A DNA stretch of 64,000 nucleotides from NCBI GenBank assembly GCA_025352325.1, contig JANXTR010000023.1:1-64000 (forward strand), in the 5' to 3' direction. Shown here one piece after another: positions 9,374-18,593 of the stretch; positions within the stretch are counted from its first letter, which is position 1; each line of letters starts with the position of its first letter. The translations under genes and the position numbers were made by a program. The stretch is from Microbacteriaceae bacterium (GTDB taxonomy: Bacteria; Actinomycetota; Actinomycetes; Actinomycetales; Microbacteriaceae). A model generated the notes under the pieces. It did not search any database and was not told the origin of the DNA. It saw only the letters and a list, made by a program, of their open reading frames with translations.

Positions 9374-10506
9374 GCGTGTTCCAGCCCCTCGGCTCGGGCC
9401 CCGTGGGGGTCGGCCTCATCGGCGCGGGCAACATCAGCGACACCTACCTCGAGAACCTCAACAGCTTCCCCGACATCGAGGTGCTGATCGTCGGCGACCT
9501 CGACCAGGCCCGCGCCGCCGAACAGGCGACGAAGCACGGGGTTCCGACCTCGGGCAGCGCCGACGACGTGCTCGCCCACCCCGGGGTCGAGCTCGTCATC
9601 AACCTCACCATCCCGGCGGTGCACGCGGCGGTCTCGTCCGCCGCGATCGACGCGGGCAAGAACGTGTGGAGCGAGAAGCCGATCGGCATCGACCGCGAGA
9701 GCGCGGCATCCCTCCTGCAGCAGGCGGATGCGGCAGGGCTGCGGGTCGGCGTCGCGCCCGACACCGTGCTCGGCCCGGGCGTGCAGTCCGCGAAGCGCGC
9801 GATCGAGCGGGGAGACATCGGTCGACCGCTGTTCGCGCAGACGACCATGCAGTGGCAGGGGCCGGAGATCTTCCACCCGAACCCCGCCTTCCTCTTCGCA
9901 AAGGGTGCCGGCCCGCTGTTCGACATGGGCCCGTACTACTTCTCGACGCTCGTGCACGTCTTCGGGCCGGTCGCCACGGTGGCGGCCCTGGGGCTGAAGG
10001 CGCAGGAGAGGCGCACCGTCCTGGTCGGACCGCTCAAGGGCGAGACCTTCCCGGTCGAGGTGCCGTCGACCATCAACGTGCTCGCCGAGTTCGAGGGAGG
10101 TGGCCAGTCGCAGTCGCTGCTGAGCACGGATTCGCCGCTGCTGAGGCAGGGCGTCGTCGAGATCTCGGGCACCGAGGGCACGATCACCCTTCCCGACCCG
10201 AACATGTTCACCGGCGTCTCGGCGATCATCCGCCCGCTGGCCGGCCGCGACTCGGGCCAGTCCTGGGTCGACGTGGTCGAGGAGGGGACCGTCGTCGGAC
10301 GCGGCCTCGGCGCACTCGACATGGCCCGCGCCATTCGCGCCGGACGACCTCACCGGGCGACCGGCGAGCTCGGCTACCACGTGCTCGACACCATGCTCGC
10401 GGCCGAGGAGTCGGCGGCACGGCACGGGTTCGTGACGGTCGAGAGCACGGTAGAGGACATCGAGGCGATGCCGATCGACTTCGATCCCTTCGCCGCAACG
10501 CTCTGA
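9370..10506 (+). CDS. Gfo/Idh/MocA family oxidoreductase
   Basis: GVGLIGAGNISDTYLENL, WSEKPIG; ATGA overlap with upstream gene. Confidence 0.9.
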   Translation: MSVFQPLGSGPVGVGLIGAGNISDTYLENLNSFPDIEVLIVGDLDQARAAEQATKHGVPTSGSADDVLAHPGVELVINLTIPAVHAAVSSAAIDAGKNVWSEKPIGIDRESAASLLQQADAAGLRVGVAPDTVLGPGVQSAKRAIERGDIGRPLFAQTTMQWQGPEIFHPNPAFLFAKGAGPLFDMGPYYFSTLVHVFGPVATVAALGLKAQERRTVLVGPLKGETFPVEVPSTINVLAEFEGGGQSQSLLSTDSPLLRQGVVEISGTEGTITLPDPNMFTGVSAIIRPLAGRDSGQSWVDVVEEGTVVGRGLGALDMARAIRAGRPHRATGELGYHVLDTMLAAEESAARHGFVTVESTVEDIEAMPIDFDPFAATL

Positions 10507-10546
10507 GGTCGGGCGCCGAGGTGCGCTTCTGAGGCAGAATCGAAGC

Positions 10547-11194
10547 ATGCCTGAATCGCTGGGTCGGCACACCGACTACGGTCAAAAGCCGCTGAACGAG
10601 GCGGATGTCGCCGCCGACCCGATCGCGCAGTTCGTGAACTGGCTCGACCAGGCTGAAGAGTCGGGTGTGTACGAGCCGAACGCGATGGTGCTGTCGACGA
10701 TCGATCCCGACGGTCTTCCGAGCAGCCGGACGGTGCTGCTGCGCGGAGTCGACCAGCAGGGTCTGCGGATCTTCACCAGCTACAGCTCCGACAAGGGGCG
10801 AGCCCTGCTCGCCCACCCCGAGGTCGCGCTCGTGTTCCCCTGGTACACGGTGCAGCGCCAGGTGATCGTGCGGGGAACCGCGATGGCGACGGATGCCGCA
10901 GTCTCCGACGCCTACTTCGCCGCCCGGCCGCGCGGCGCGCAGATCGCCGCCGTGGCCAGCGATCAGTCGCGCCCGATCGCCAGCCGCGAGGCGCTGGAGC
11001 ATAAGGTGCGCGACGTGGAGGAACGAGTTGGCGCCGATGCTCCGGTGGCGCGGCCCGAGGACTGGGGTGGCTTCCGCGTGGTCCCCACGAGCATCGAGTT
11101 CTGGCAGGGACGCACCTCCCGCCTGCACGACCGGCTCCGCTTCACGCGGGCCGATGCGGCATCCGGCTGGCATCTGGAGCGTCTGCAGCCCTAA
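10547..11194 (+). CDS. pdxH: Pyridoxamine 5'-phosphate oxidase
   Basis: SRTVLLRGVDQQGLRIFTSYSSDKGR, EFWQGRTSRLHDRLRF, C-terminal ...WHLERLQP. Confidence 0.93.
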   Translation: MPESLGRHTDYGQKPLNEADVAADPIAQFVNWLDQAEESGVYEPNAMVLSTIDPDGLPSSRTVLLRGVDQQGLRIFTSYSSDKGRALLAHPEVALVFPWYTVQRQVIVRGTAMATDAAVSDAYFAARPRGAQIAAVASDQSRPIASREALEHKVRDVEERVGADAPVARPEDWGGFRVVPTSIEFWQGRTSRLHDRLRFTRADAASGWHLERLQP

Positions 11195-11287
11195 ACCACA
11201 GACCAAACCGAGCGAGGATAGATGGGGGGAGGGGCAGAGTTCCTCGTCGATGAGTTCCTATCCTGGTTCCGCCTGCGAGTCAGTCAC

Positions 11288-12058
11288 TTACCTATCGTGA
11301 GCCTGCAGCATCCGATCGATCTCGGTCTTCTCGACCGGATGCCCGAGCAAGTAGCCCTGGGCGCGGTCGCACCGCAACTCGCGGACCCGCATCAGCTGCG
11401 ACTCGGTCTCGACCCCCTCGGCGACCACGCGCAGCCCCTTGTCGTGGGCGAAGGTGACCACCGCGGCGAGCAGGGTGCGGGCAGCGGCACTCTCGTCGCG
11501 CACGAGACTTTGGTCGATCTTCAGTTCGGTCGCGCGCAGGTCGAGCACTTGCTCCACCGAGGAGTGCCCGGTGCCGAAGTCGTCGACCGAGATCGTCACG
11601 CCGACGCTCCGCAGCCAATCCAGACGCTCGGCCACCACCGAGACGTCGATGATCTCGGCCGACTCGGTCACCTCGATGGTGAGCAGCCGCGGTGAGAGCT
11701 GGTGCTGCTCGACGGCGCGGAGCAGACGGCGCGCGAAATCTGGATCTGCGAGTTGCAGAGCCGAGACGTTGACCGCGACCTCGATCGCGCGGCCCCGCCG
11801 CTGCCAGTCGCGCGCCGCGTCGCAGCCGAGCCCGATCATGTGATCGCCGAGCTCGTCGATGAGACCCAGATCCTCCGCGAGCGGGATGAAGAGAGAGGGG
11901 GCCACGGCTCCGAACTTGGGATGCGTCCACCGCGCGAGCGTTTCGACGGCGACAATCTCGCCGCTGTCGACGTCGAACTGCGGCTGGTAATGCGCGGTGA
12001 TCTGGCCCCGGGACACCGCACGCGGCAGCTCGGCATACAGGCGCGCCGAGTTCTCCAT
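11288..12058 (-). CDS. EAL-domain c-di-GMP phosphodiesterase
   Basis: VETLARW (EAL variant), NVSALQL, IEVTES, DDFGTGHSS, KIDQSLV, EGVET, QGYLLGHP. Confidence 0.85.
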   Translation of the reverse strand: MENSARLYAELPRAVSRGQITAHYQPQFDVDSGEIVAVETLARWTHPKFGAVAPSLFIPLAEDLGLIDELGDHMIGLGCDAARDWQRRGRAIEVAVNVSALQLADPDFARRLLRAVEQHQLSPRLLTIEVTESAEIIDVSVVAERLDWLRSVGVTISVDDFGTGHSSVEQVLDLRATELKIDQSLVRDESAAARTLLAAVVTFAHDKGLRVVAEGVETESQLMRVRELRCDRAQGYLLGHPVEKTEIDRMLQAHDR

Positions 12059-12080
12059 CACGTGCTGATCCTCGCCCGGC

Positions 12081-12641
12081 TCAGGCCGACAGCCAGCGCT
12101 CCCAGTCAGCCGGGAGCCGAAGCCGCTGATCCGACTCTGGTGACTCCAGGTTGTCGCGGTAGATGCTGACCAACGGCCAGCGGCGGCCCTTCTCATCACG
12201 GTAGTCAAGACCCTCATGCAACTCGGAGCCGACGATGATGTGGCGCTCGAGACGCGCGACGAAGCGGCCGAGGTACTCCTCGTCCGCCGGGAAGATCGAG
12301 CCGTCCGCCGACACCGTGGCGATCGTGTCGCCGCGGGTTCCGGTGAAGCGGGCGCCTCCGGATGCCGCGAAGACCGAGGCGCGAACGGACAGCAACCGGG
12401 ACGCGGCGGCGGCCCAGGCGGTGACGTCCGTCGCTCGCGTGGATGCCCACGGCGGAACCGTGAACTCGCCGCTGCGGAGTTGGCCGAGAGCCGTGCCTTC
12501 CTGACTGATCTTGACGTCGTGGGCGATCTCGGCGATCAGCCGCTCGAGGCGCGAGGCGCACACGGCTGCGGCGCCGAGGCGCTTGAGGACGACCTCATTG
12601 GCGTGCCCGGATCCGACGGGGGAGATGACCGAAGCGCTCAT
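12081..12641 (-). CDS. Hypothetical protein, possible sensory partner of the EAL protein
   Basis: ORF immediately upstream of the EAL gene, same strand, 22-nt gap; no recognised motif. Confidence 0.6.
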   Translation of the reverse strand: MSASVISPVGSGHANEVVLKRLGAAAVCASRLERLIAEIAHDVKISQEGTALGQLRSGEFTVPPWASTRATDVTAWAAAASRLLSVRASVFAASGGARFTGTRGDTIATVSADGSIFPADEEYLGRFVARLERHIIVGSELHEGLDYRDEKGRRWPLVSIYRDNLESPESDQRLRLPADWERWLSA

Positions 12642-12720
12642 AGTGACGATCCTTGCAGGGCGCACTAATTGCGCCCGACCCCTGGACATCCGCTCGGGAT
12701 GGGGGTAGCTTTCGCCCGGC

Positions 12721-13026
12721 TCAGCGCACCGGCGGCTCAGGTTCGTCGCGGATTTGCAGACCCGTCGCGCGCCGTGCGGAGGTGATCATCTCGTCGATCC
12801 AGTTCATGTTGATCACCGGGACGCGCGACCCGCTGAAAAAGATGTGCATGGCGACACCGTTGTCGACCCAGATGGTGTGCCGGCCGCTGCCGCGCTCGGG
12901 GGGCTGGATCCAGGTGACGAAGAAGTTCTCGTGCCGACGCAGCTTCGTACTGATGACGACCTGCAGGTGCGCGAGCACCCGATCGTCGAGCTCGAACTCG
13001 CGACCGTCGTAATGGAGCGAACCCAC
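12721..13026 (-). CDS. DUF7882-type small protein
   Basis: MGSLHYDGREFELDDRVLAHLQVVISTKLRRHENFFVTW...SRVPVINMNWIDEM pattern recalled from Microbacteriaceae. Confidence 0.7.
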   Translation of the reverse strand: MGSLHYDGREFELDDRVLAHLQVVISTKLRRHENFFVTWIQPPERGSGRHTIWVDNGVAMHIFFSGSRVPVINMNWIDEMITSARRATGLQIRDEPEPPVR

Positions 13027-13055
13027 CGCGCGATCCTCCCGGCCGACATCGTGCC

Positions 13056-13087
13056 GACTCTGTCGACTCTGTCGACTCTGTCGACTC
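13056..13087. repeat. Tandem repeat, 9-bp unit GACTCTGTC, about 3.5 copies
   Basis: gactctgtc gactctgtc gactctgtc gactc read directly. Confidence 0.95.
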
Positions 13088-13116
13088 GAACACTACAAGG
13101 GTGAGAGGGTGGTCAC

Positions 13117-13365
13117 GTGATCGTGAACAGGTTGACCGTCGACGGCAAGGACTACTTTCTGCCGAACCCCGTCGATGAGCTGCGCGGCCGGATCCTTGCG
13201 GCCATCCAGGCCGGTGGCGGCTACGTGAACATTCCGCCCCTGCGGTCCGGGTCCGGGGTCGACATCCTGTTCTCGCCCGGGATGCCGGTGGCGTGGACGC
13301 AGATCGACGTCGGCGAGTCACCGACCGCCTCCGCCGAGACCGGGATCTCCGAACTCGACCTCTGA
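13117..13365 (+). CDS. Small hypothetical protein, divergent to the DUF7882-type gene
   Basis: 82 aa ORF MIVNRLTVDGKDYFLPNPVDELRGRILAAI... Confidence 0.65.
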   Translation: MIVNRLTVDGKDYFLPNPVDELRGRILAAIQAGGGYVNIPPLRSGSGVDILFSPGMPVAWTQIDVGESPTASAETGISELDL

Positions 13366-13384
13366 CGCCGCTCCGCAGCGCGGT

Positions 13385-14227
13385 TCAGTGGCGGCCGCTC
13401 CGCAGGATCTGCCGTACCTCTTCGAGCACCGCCGCGGCCGTCGGGCGTTCCGCCGCCTCGCGCCGCGTCATGCGGCTCAGGAGGGAGCGCCACGCGCGTG
13501 GCACCGACTTCGGGATCTCAGGGTTGGCCTCGGTGCGTGTCACCGCCGAGGTCTCGGGGTCGCCGGGGAAGGCGCGGGTGCCGGTGAAGCACTCGAGCAG
13601 CACCAGGCCGAGCGAATAAATGTCGGCCGCGGTGGTGAGCCGGTAGCAGAGCGCCTGCTCGGGGCTGAGGTACGCGGCCGTTCCCTCCGCGACATCCGGA
13701 TCGGGCGGCATCCAGCCGGACTGCACGGCGATGCCGAAGTCGGTGAGCCGCGCGCGGGGCCGTGAACCGCGCGAGCCGTAGTCGACGAGCACGATGTTCG
13801 ACGGCGAGATGTCGCGGTGGATGACACCCCGCCGGTGCACGTACTCCAGCGCCTCTGCCACCTCGAAGGCGATACCTCCGATCAGCTCGATCGGCAACTC
13901 GCCGTCGTCGATCAGTCGCCGCACGGAGTCGCCCTGCATGAGCTCCATCACGAGGAAGGGCCGCGGATCGCCCTCGGCCGACTGGTCGATGCCGGCGTCG
14001 AGCACGGCGACGATCCCGTGGTGCCCGAGTTGGGCGAGCACACGGAGCTCGTCCCTGGCCCGCTCCAGCTCGGCCTCGGCTCCCCCGAGGAAGATCTTGA
14101 CAGCGACGTCGCGGCCCAGCAACAGATCGCGCGCCCGATAGACCGACGCCGAGCCGCCACGACCGATCAACTCCTCGGGCTGGTACCGCTCGAGGAGCAG
14201 CGGGGCGTTGAGCGGGGTATGGGGCAC
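13385..14227 (-). CDS. Serine/threonine protein kinase, soluble
   Basis: IGRGGSASVYRARD, VAVKIF, HRDISPSNI, TDFGIA, GTAAYLSPEQ; no TM or PASTA domain. Confidence 0.9.
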   Translation of the reverse strand: MPHTPLNAPLLLERYQPEELIGRGGSASVYRARDLLLGRDVAVKIFLGGAEAELERARDELRVLAQLGHHGIVAVLDAGIDQSAEGDPRPFLVMELMQGDSVRRLIDDGELPIELIGGIAFEVAEALEYVHRRGVIHRDISPSNIVLVDYGSRGSRPRARLTDFGIAVQSGWMPPDPDVAEGTAAYLSPEQALCYRLTTAADIYSLGLVLLECFTGTRAFPGDPETSAVTRTEANPEIPKSVPRAWRSLLSRMTRREAAERPTAAAVLEEVRQILRSGRH

Positions 14228-14289
14228 GGTATGACGCTATCGACGCGCCAGCGCGTGGCTAGGGGCTTGACCCGGCGCGGGGAAACCCG

Positions 14290-16278
14290 CTAAGCGGATG
14301 CCCGACCACGACCAGCGACCTTCGCGCGGTACATCGCCGCGTCGGCAGCGGAGAGGACCTGCGACGCGTCGACCCCCAGTCCCGCGATGGCCACTCCCGC
14401 CGACGCGGTGACGTGCCACCCCGGCGAGTTCTCGGGTTCCGCGGCGACAGCGGCCAGGAAGCGATCGGCGAGCTTTATGATGGCGTCCCCCGATGGGCTC
14501 TGGCAGAGCACCACGAACTCGTCTCCCCCGATGCGCGCGACCGTATCTCCGCTCCGCGCTGCGCTTGTCAGCGCGCGGGCCACGTGAGCCAGAGCTGCGT
14601 CGCCCGCGGGATGACCGAAGTCGTCGTTGATCGACTTGAAGTGGTCGATATCGATGAAGATCAGGGCGAGTTGGTCGGAGGGACCTGTGCGATCCAGTTC
14701 CTCCTCGAGGCGCTCCATGAGGAGCCGCCGGTTCGGCAGCCCGGTCAGGGAATCGAGCAAAGCGAGTTCGGCCAGCTGCGACTGCACGCGCCCGAGCAGG
14801 ATGGCCTGCACGTCGCGGGCGAGCTCGCTCGCCTCCCGCTCCGTGCCACCCCACGACTCGGAGGTGCATCGGACGTCCTCGCTCCAGGCCGAGAACGAGT
14901 TGCGCGGCGACAACGGTGTGAGGCGGTTCGACGGTCGCATGTCGCCCAGCCACTTCACGGTACGGGTCAACTCGCCGCGGAACCAGGCGATGTAGTCGCC
15001 GGACGCGCCGAGGCGCATGACGAGCAGCCCGGCGACCGAGGGCAGCAGTTCGGCGATCTCGGGGTACTCGGTCATCAGCACGTCCGTCACCAGCACGGTC
15101 TCGATGCCAGCCCGTTCGAGCACCCCGTCCAGTCGCGCCAGCACATCCGCAGGCGGAACCGTCCCGAGGGACTCGATCGGGCCGCCTAGGGAGACCGCCG
15201 CGCCGTCGGCTGGGATCAGATCCAGAAGCGTGACGTGCTGGCGGAGCAGCGCATCCACCAAGTCGTCACTCCGCGAGAGCTGCGTAACAAGTGCCGCCCG
15301 CAGCTCCTGCGCCTCATTGCGCTGCTCGAGCCGTTCGATCTCGCCCATCGACCCGAGCTGCAGCGAGACCTGATTCGCGAGCAACTCCAGTCCGTCACGG
15401 ATGTTGTACGGAAGGCGCCGCTCGGAGTGGTGCGCGCAGGTGATCATGCCGACCAGGGTGCCGTGCAGCACGAGCGACAGCGAGAAGGTCGACACCTGCC
15501 CCATGTTGCGCATGAACTCCAGGTGGTGCGGCGAGACGGCGCGGAGTTCCGTCCGGCTCAGGTCGAGGTTGTCCGGCGTTGGCTGGTTCGCGTCCGCCAG
15601 GAGCGCGGCCGGCACGGCGCCGCTGTTCACGATCTGCCGTGAGAGCTTAGTCACGTACAGATCCCGCGCCTGGGCCGGGATGTCGGAGGCCGGGTAGTGG
15701 AGCCCGAGGTACGGCTCCAGCTCGTCGATCACCTCCTCCGCGACGACCTCGCCGTGCGCGTCCGGGTGGAAGTGGTAGACCATCACCCGGTCGTATCCGA
15801 TGATCGCGCGCACCTCGATTGCCGTCCTCGCCCACAGTTCCGCGACCGTGCGTACATTCGCGAGCCGCCGCAGCGCCCCGCGGGTGCCCAGGATCATCTC
15901 GCTCGGCGTCGGCTCGAACGGCTCGAACTCGACCATGAGCGAATCGCCGATCCGGTGCACGATGAGGTCGTACTGCCGCTCACCAAGAACGGCCTGAACC
16001 GGGTTGCCGGCGTTCGAGTCGCAGACGAGCGCGGCGTCGATCGCCGCGAGAGTCGCCGCATCGAGCAGGTCGCTGAGCGGTCGCCCCAGGAGGGCCATCG
16101 CGTCCGCCCCGACAATGGGCGCGGTGTTCTCACTCGCGTGGGTGATGAGCGAGGTGGTCGTGTCGACGACGAGCAGCGCACCGTGCAGCTGGACCGAGCC
16201 CGAGAACCTGATCGGTTCGAGCACGCACTCCGCCAGGCGCTGCAGTTCGCCGGGAGGGAGTCGCATATCCGAACTCAT
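14290..16278 (-). CDS. Bacteriophytochrome (PAS-GAF-PHY) diguanylate cyclase
   Basis: AECVLEPIRFSGSVQLHGAL (candidate biliverdin Cys), PASDIPAQAR, CAHHS, PHY tongue PRNSF and WGG, GGDEF with RxxD I-site (RSGDTVARIGGDEF). Confidence 0.92.
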   Translation of the reverse strand: MSSDMRLPPGELQRLAECVLEPIRFSGSVQLHGALLVVDTTTSLITHASENTAPIVGADAMALLGRPLSDLLDAATLAAIDAALVCDSNAGNPVQAVLGERQYDLIVHRIGDSLMVEFEPFEPTPSEMILGTRGALRRLANVRTVAELWARTAIEVRAIIGYDRVMVYHFHPDAHGEVVAEEVIDELEPYLGLHYPASDIPAQARDLYVTKLSRQIVNSGAVPAALLADANQPTPDNLDLSRTELRAVSPHHLEFMRNMGQVSTFSLSLVLHGTLVGMITCAHHSERRLPYNIRDGLELLANQVSLQLGSMGEIERLEQRNEAQELRAALVTQLSRSDDLVDALLRQHVTLLDLIPADGAAVSLGGPIESLGTVPPADVLARLDGVLERAGIETVLVTDVLMTEYPEIAELLPSVAGLLVMRLGASGDYIAWFRGELTRTVKWLGDMRPSNRLTPLSPRNSFSAWSEDVRCTSESWGGTEREASELARDVQAILLGRVQSQLAELALLDSLTGLPNRRLLMERLEEELDRTGPSDQLALIFIDIDHFKSINDDFGHPAGDAALAHVARALTSAARSGDTVARIGGDEFVVLCQSPSGDAIIKLADRFLAAVAAEPENSPGWHVTASAGVAIAGLGVDASQVLSAADAAMYRAKVAGRGRASA

Positions 16279-16324
16279 GGGTGCGCCGATCGTCTGGCCC
16301 GGGTCTGGGGAGGACAAGCGCACT

Positions 16325-17212
16325 CTAACGCAGCGCGCGGCCCGCCCTCTGCTCCAGCAGCTTCGCCACCAGGAGTTCGCCGTCGACCGGTCCGAAGTGA
16401 TCGAGCGCGTCGCGGTTCAGACGCGCCACCACGGTGGACAGTTCGAAGGGGCTGGATGCCTCCCCCGCCAGCGAGGTGAGGGTGTCGAGCTCCTCCACCA
16501 CCCGGTCGATGCCGAAGGTCGGGAGCACGTCGCCCGCGAGGAGCGCATCGCCGTACTCGTCGAGGAACACGCTGCCCGCGGCGCTCCGGGCGAGCACGCC
16601 GCGCAGGGTCTGCGGCGCGAGCCCGAGGGACCGGCCGAGCAGCAGCGCCTCGGTGACGGCGGCGGCCTGGCCGAACCAGAGCAGATTCACCAGCAGCTTC
16701 GCGGCATTCCCGTCGCCGGCCGAGAGCCCGACGTGCTCTATCCGGGTCGGATCGCCCAGCGCCTCGAGCACGGGCCGTGCCCGGGCGAGCGCCGCGTCCG
16801 TCGCGCCGACGAAGAAGCCGAGCGTCCGGGTCTCGGCGGCCGCGATGCCCCCGGCGAGCGCGGCGGCGACGGTGTCGACCCCTGCGTGCGCTGCGGCATC
16901 CGCGAGCCGGACGGCGACCCGCGGGTCGTTGCTGGTCAGGTCGACCCAGAGCGCGCCGGGCGGCAGCGCGGCGAGAGCCCCCTCGCCGATCATCGCGGCC
17001 TCGAGCTCGAGCGGTCCGGGCAGCACCGTCACCAGGACCTCCGCGGATGCCGCGGCCTCCCGCCCCTCGCCCACCACCGTCGCCCCGGCCGCGAGGCCGG
17101 CCGCGCGTCGCGCCGCTTCCGGATCGGCCGCGACCACCTCGTGCCCCGCAGCGACGAGCGCGCGCAGGATCGGGAGGCCCATTCGACCGATTCCGAGCAG
17201 CCCGATCCGCAT
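16325..17212 (-). CDS. NAD(P)-dependent oxidoreductase, beta-hydroxyacid dehydrogenase family
   Basis: MRIGLLGIGRMGLPILRALVAAGHEV, AGDGNAAKLLVNLL. Confidence 0.88.
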   Translation of the reverse strand: MRIGLLGIGRMGLPILRALVAAGHEVVAADPEAARRAAGLAAGATVVGEGREAAASAEVLVTVLPGPLELEAAMIGEGALAALPPGALWVDLTSNDPRVAVRLADAAAHAGVDTVAAALAGGIAAAETRTLGFFVGATDAALARARPVLEALGDPTRIEHVGLSAGDGNAAKLLVNLLWFGQAAAVTEALLLGRSLGLAPQTLRGVLARSAAGSVFLDEYGDALLAGDVLPTFGIDRVVEELDTLTSLAGEASSPFELSTVVARLNRDALDHFGPVDGELLVAKLLEQRAGRALR

Positions 17213-17237
17213 GGTCGCCACTTGAGAAGGTGAGCCG

Positions 17238-18593
17238 CTAGAAGTCGGCGAGGTTGGCGCGCAGCCCACCGCCGTCGGACGCGGAGGCGAACTCGGTGCG
17301 CAGGATTCCACGGCGACGCAGGATCGGCACGAGCTCGTCCAACAGGCGGTGCACGGTCACCGGGTGCAGATCGCCCCACAGCAGCACGCCGTCGTTGTCC
17401 GCGTCGTCGCCGAGCCGCTCGATGAGGTCAGCGAACTCGTCCGCCGTGCCGACGAATCCGCTGCCGTCGCTCAGGCGCCCGAGCCGCGCCTGCCGGGCGA
17501 GCAGCGCGCGCAGGGGCGTCGTCGCGGGGTCGTCCTTGCCGAGGAGGCGCGCGATACTGCCCTGCGAGACGTGGTCGCCGAAGACCGAGAGGTCGAGCGG
17601 CTTCTCGAAGTCGAGAGCGGTGAGGTCGGTCTCGAGGTCGCTCGACTGACGCTCGGCGATGAGGTGGATGGCCGCGTCATCCGGGCGGGAGGATGCCGCC
17701 ACCAGCCGGTCGGCCTCCTCGGCACTCGACACGAGCAGCGGCTGGATCGCGAACAGGATCGTGATGTCGCGCGGGTCGCGCCCCCGCTCAACGGCCGCCG
17801 CGTGGATCTTCGCGCGGTACGCCAGGATGCTCTCGGTGTCGAGCGGCGCGAGGGCGAGCTGCACGTCGGAATGAGCCCCCGCGAAGCCGAGCCCGCGGCC
17901 CGAGCCACCGGGCGAGACGATCACCGGCTCACCGTCGGTGAACGGGATCGCGTTGAGCGGACCATCGAACGAGAAGTAGTCGCCGCGGTGCTGCAGGGCG
18001 GTGAGCTTCGAGCCGTCTGCGTAGCGACCGGGCCTCCCGCCGAGGCCGCCGTCGGCGCCCGGATCGGCCAGCAGGGCGCCCTCGCCCCAGCTGTTCCAGA
18101 GCTGCTTGATGCCGTCGAGCCACTCCTCGGCACGGTCGTATGCGCCGTCGTGCGAGAGCGGTGGCGCGCTGCCGAAGTGCCGGGCGCTGCCCGTGTCAGT
18201 GACGACGTTCAGCGCGAGGCGGTGCCCGCTCAAGTGCTGCAGCGAGGCGAACTGACGGGCCGCCGTATAGGGGAGGTAGGCGGCGGGATTGACGGTGGGC
18301 GCGATCCCGAGGTGCTGCGTCGCGCCGAACAGATACGGGGCGAGTAGCAGCGGGTCGTGCTTCGGGCCGCCGAAGGCCTGGCGGGTCCGGAGGTCGAGCG
18401 TGGAGGTGTTTCCGAGCGAGGGCGCGTCCTCGATGATCAGCAGGTCGAAGCCCGCCTGCTCGAGCTCGCGCGCCGACTGCTGGTACAGGTCGGGCGACGT
18501 CCAGCGGTAGTTCCAGTCGAGGTACGGGTGGCCCCAGCCCTGCGGTCCGAACCCGCGGGCGAGGAACCAACCGAAGTGCTGCGGCCTGCTCAC
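17238..18593 (-). CDS. NtaA/SnaA/DszA-type FMN-dependent monooxygenase
   Basis: LLM-type TIM barrel: FDLLIIEDAPSLGNTSTLDL, TARQFASLQHLSGHRLALNVVTD, PVIVSPGGSGRGLGFAGAHSD. Confidence 0.85.
   Translation of the reverse strand: MSRPQHFGWFLARGFGPQGWGHPYLDWNYRWTSPDLYQQSARELEQAGFDLLIIEDAPSLGNTSTLDLRTRQAFGGPKHDPLLLAPYLFGATQHLGIAPTVNPAAYLPYTAARQFASLQHLSGHRLALNVVTDTGSARHFGSAPPLSHDGAYDRAEEWLDGIKQLWNSWGEGALLADPGADGGLGGRPGRYADGSKLTALQHRGDYFSFDGPLNAIPFTDGEPVIVSPGGSGRGLGFAGAHSDVQLALAPLDTESILAYRAKIHAAAVERGRDPRDITILFAIQPLLVSSAEEADRLVAASSRPDDAAIHLIAERQSSDLETDLTALDFEKPLDLSVFGDHVSQGSIARLLGKDDPATTPLRALLARQARLGRLSDGSGFVGTADEFADLIERLGDDADNDGVLLWGDLHPVTVHRLLDELVPILRRRGILRTEFASASDGGGLRANLADF

Noticed and set aside
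9370-10506. Novel sugar pathway from the isomerase/Gfo-Idh pair with TetR
   Set aside because: Common actinobacterial arrangement; nothing unusual in sequence beyond the normal overlap.
17238-18593. LLM-type monooxygenase as an F420-dependent partner of the FbiC-like protein
   Set aside because: Sequence fits the NtaA/DszA FMN-dependent branch and it sits with an FMN reductase; no evidence for F420 use.
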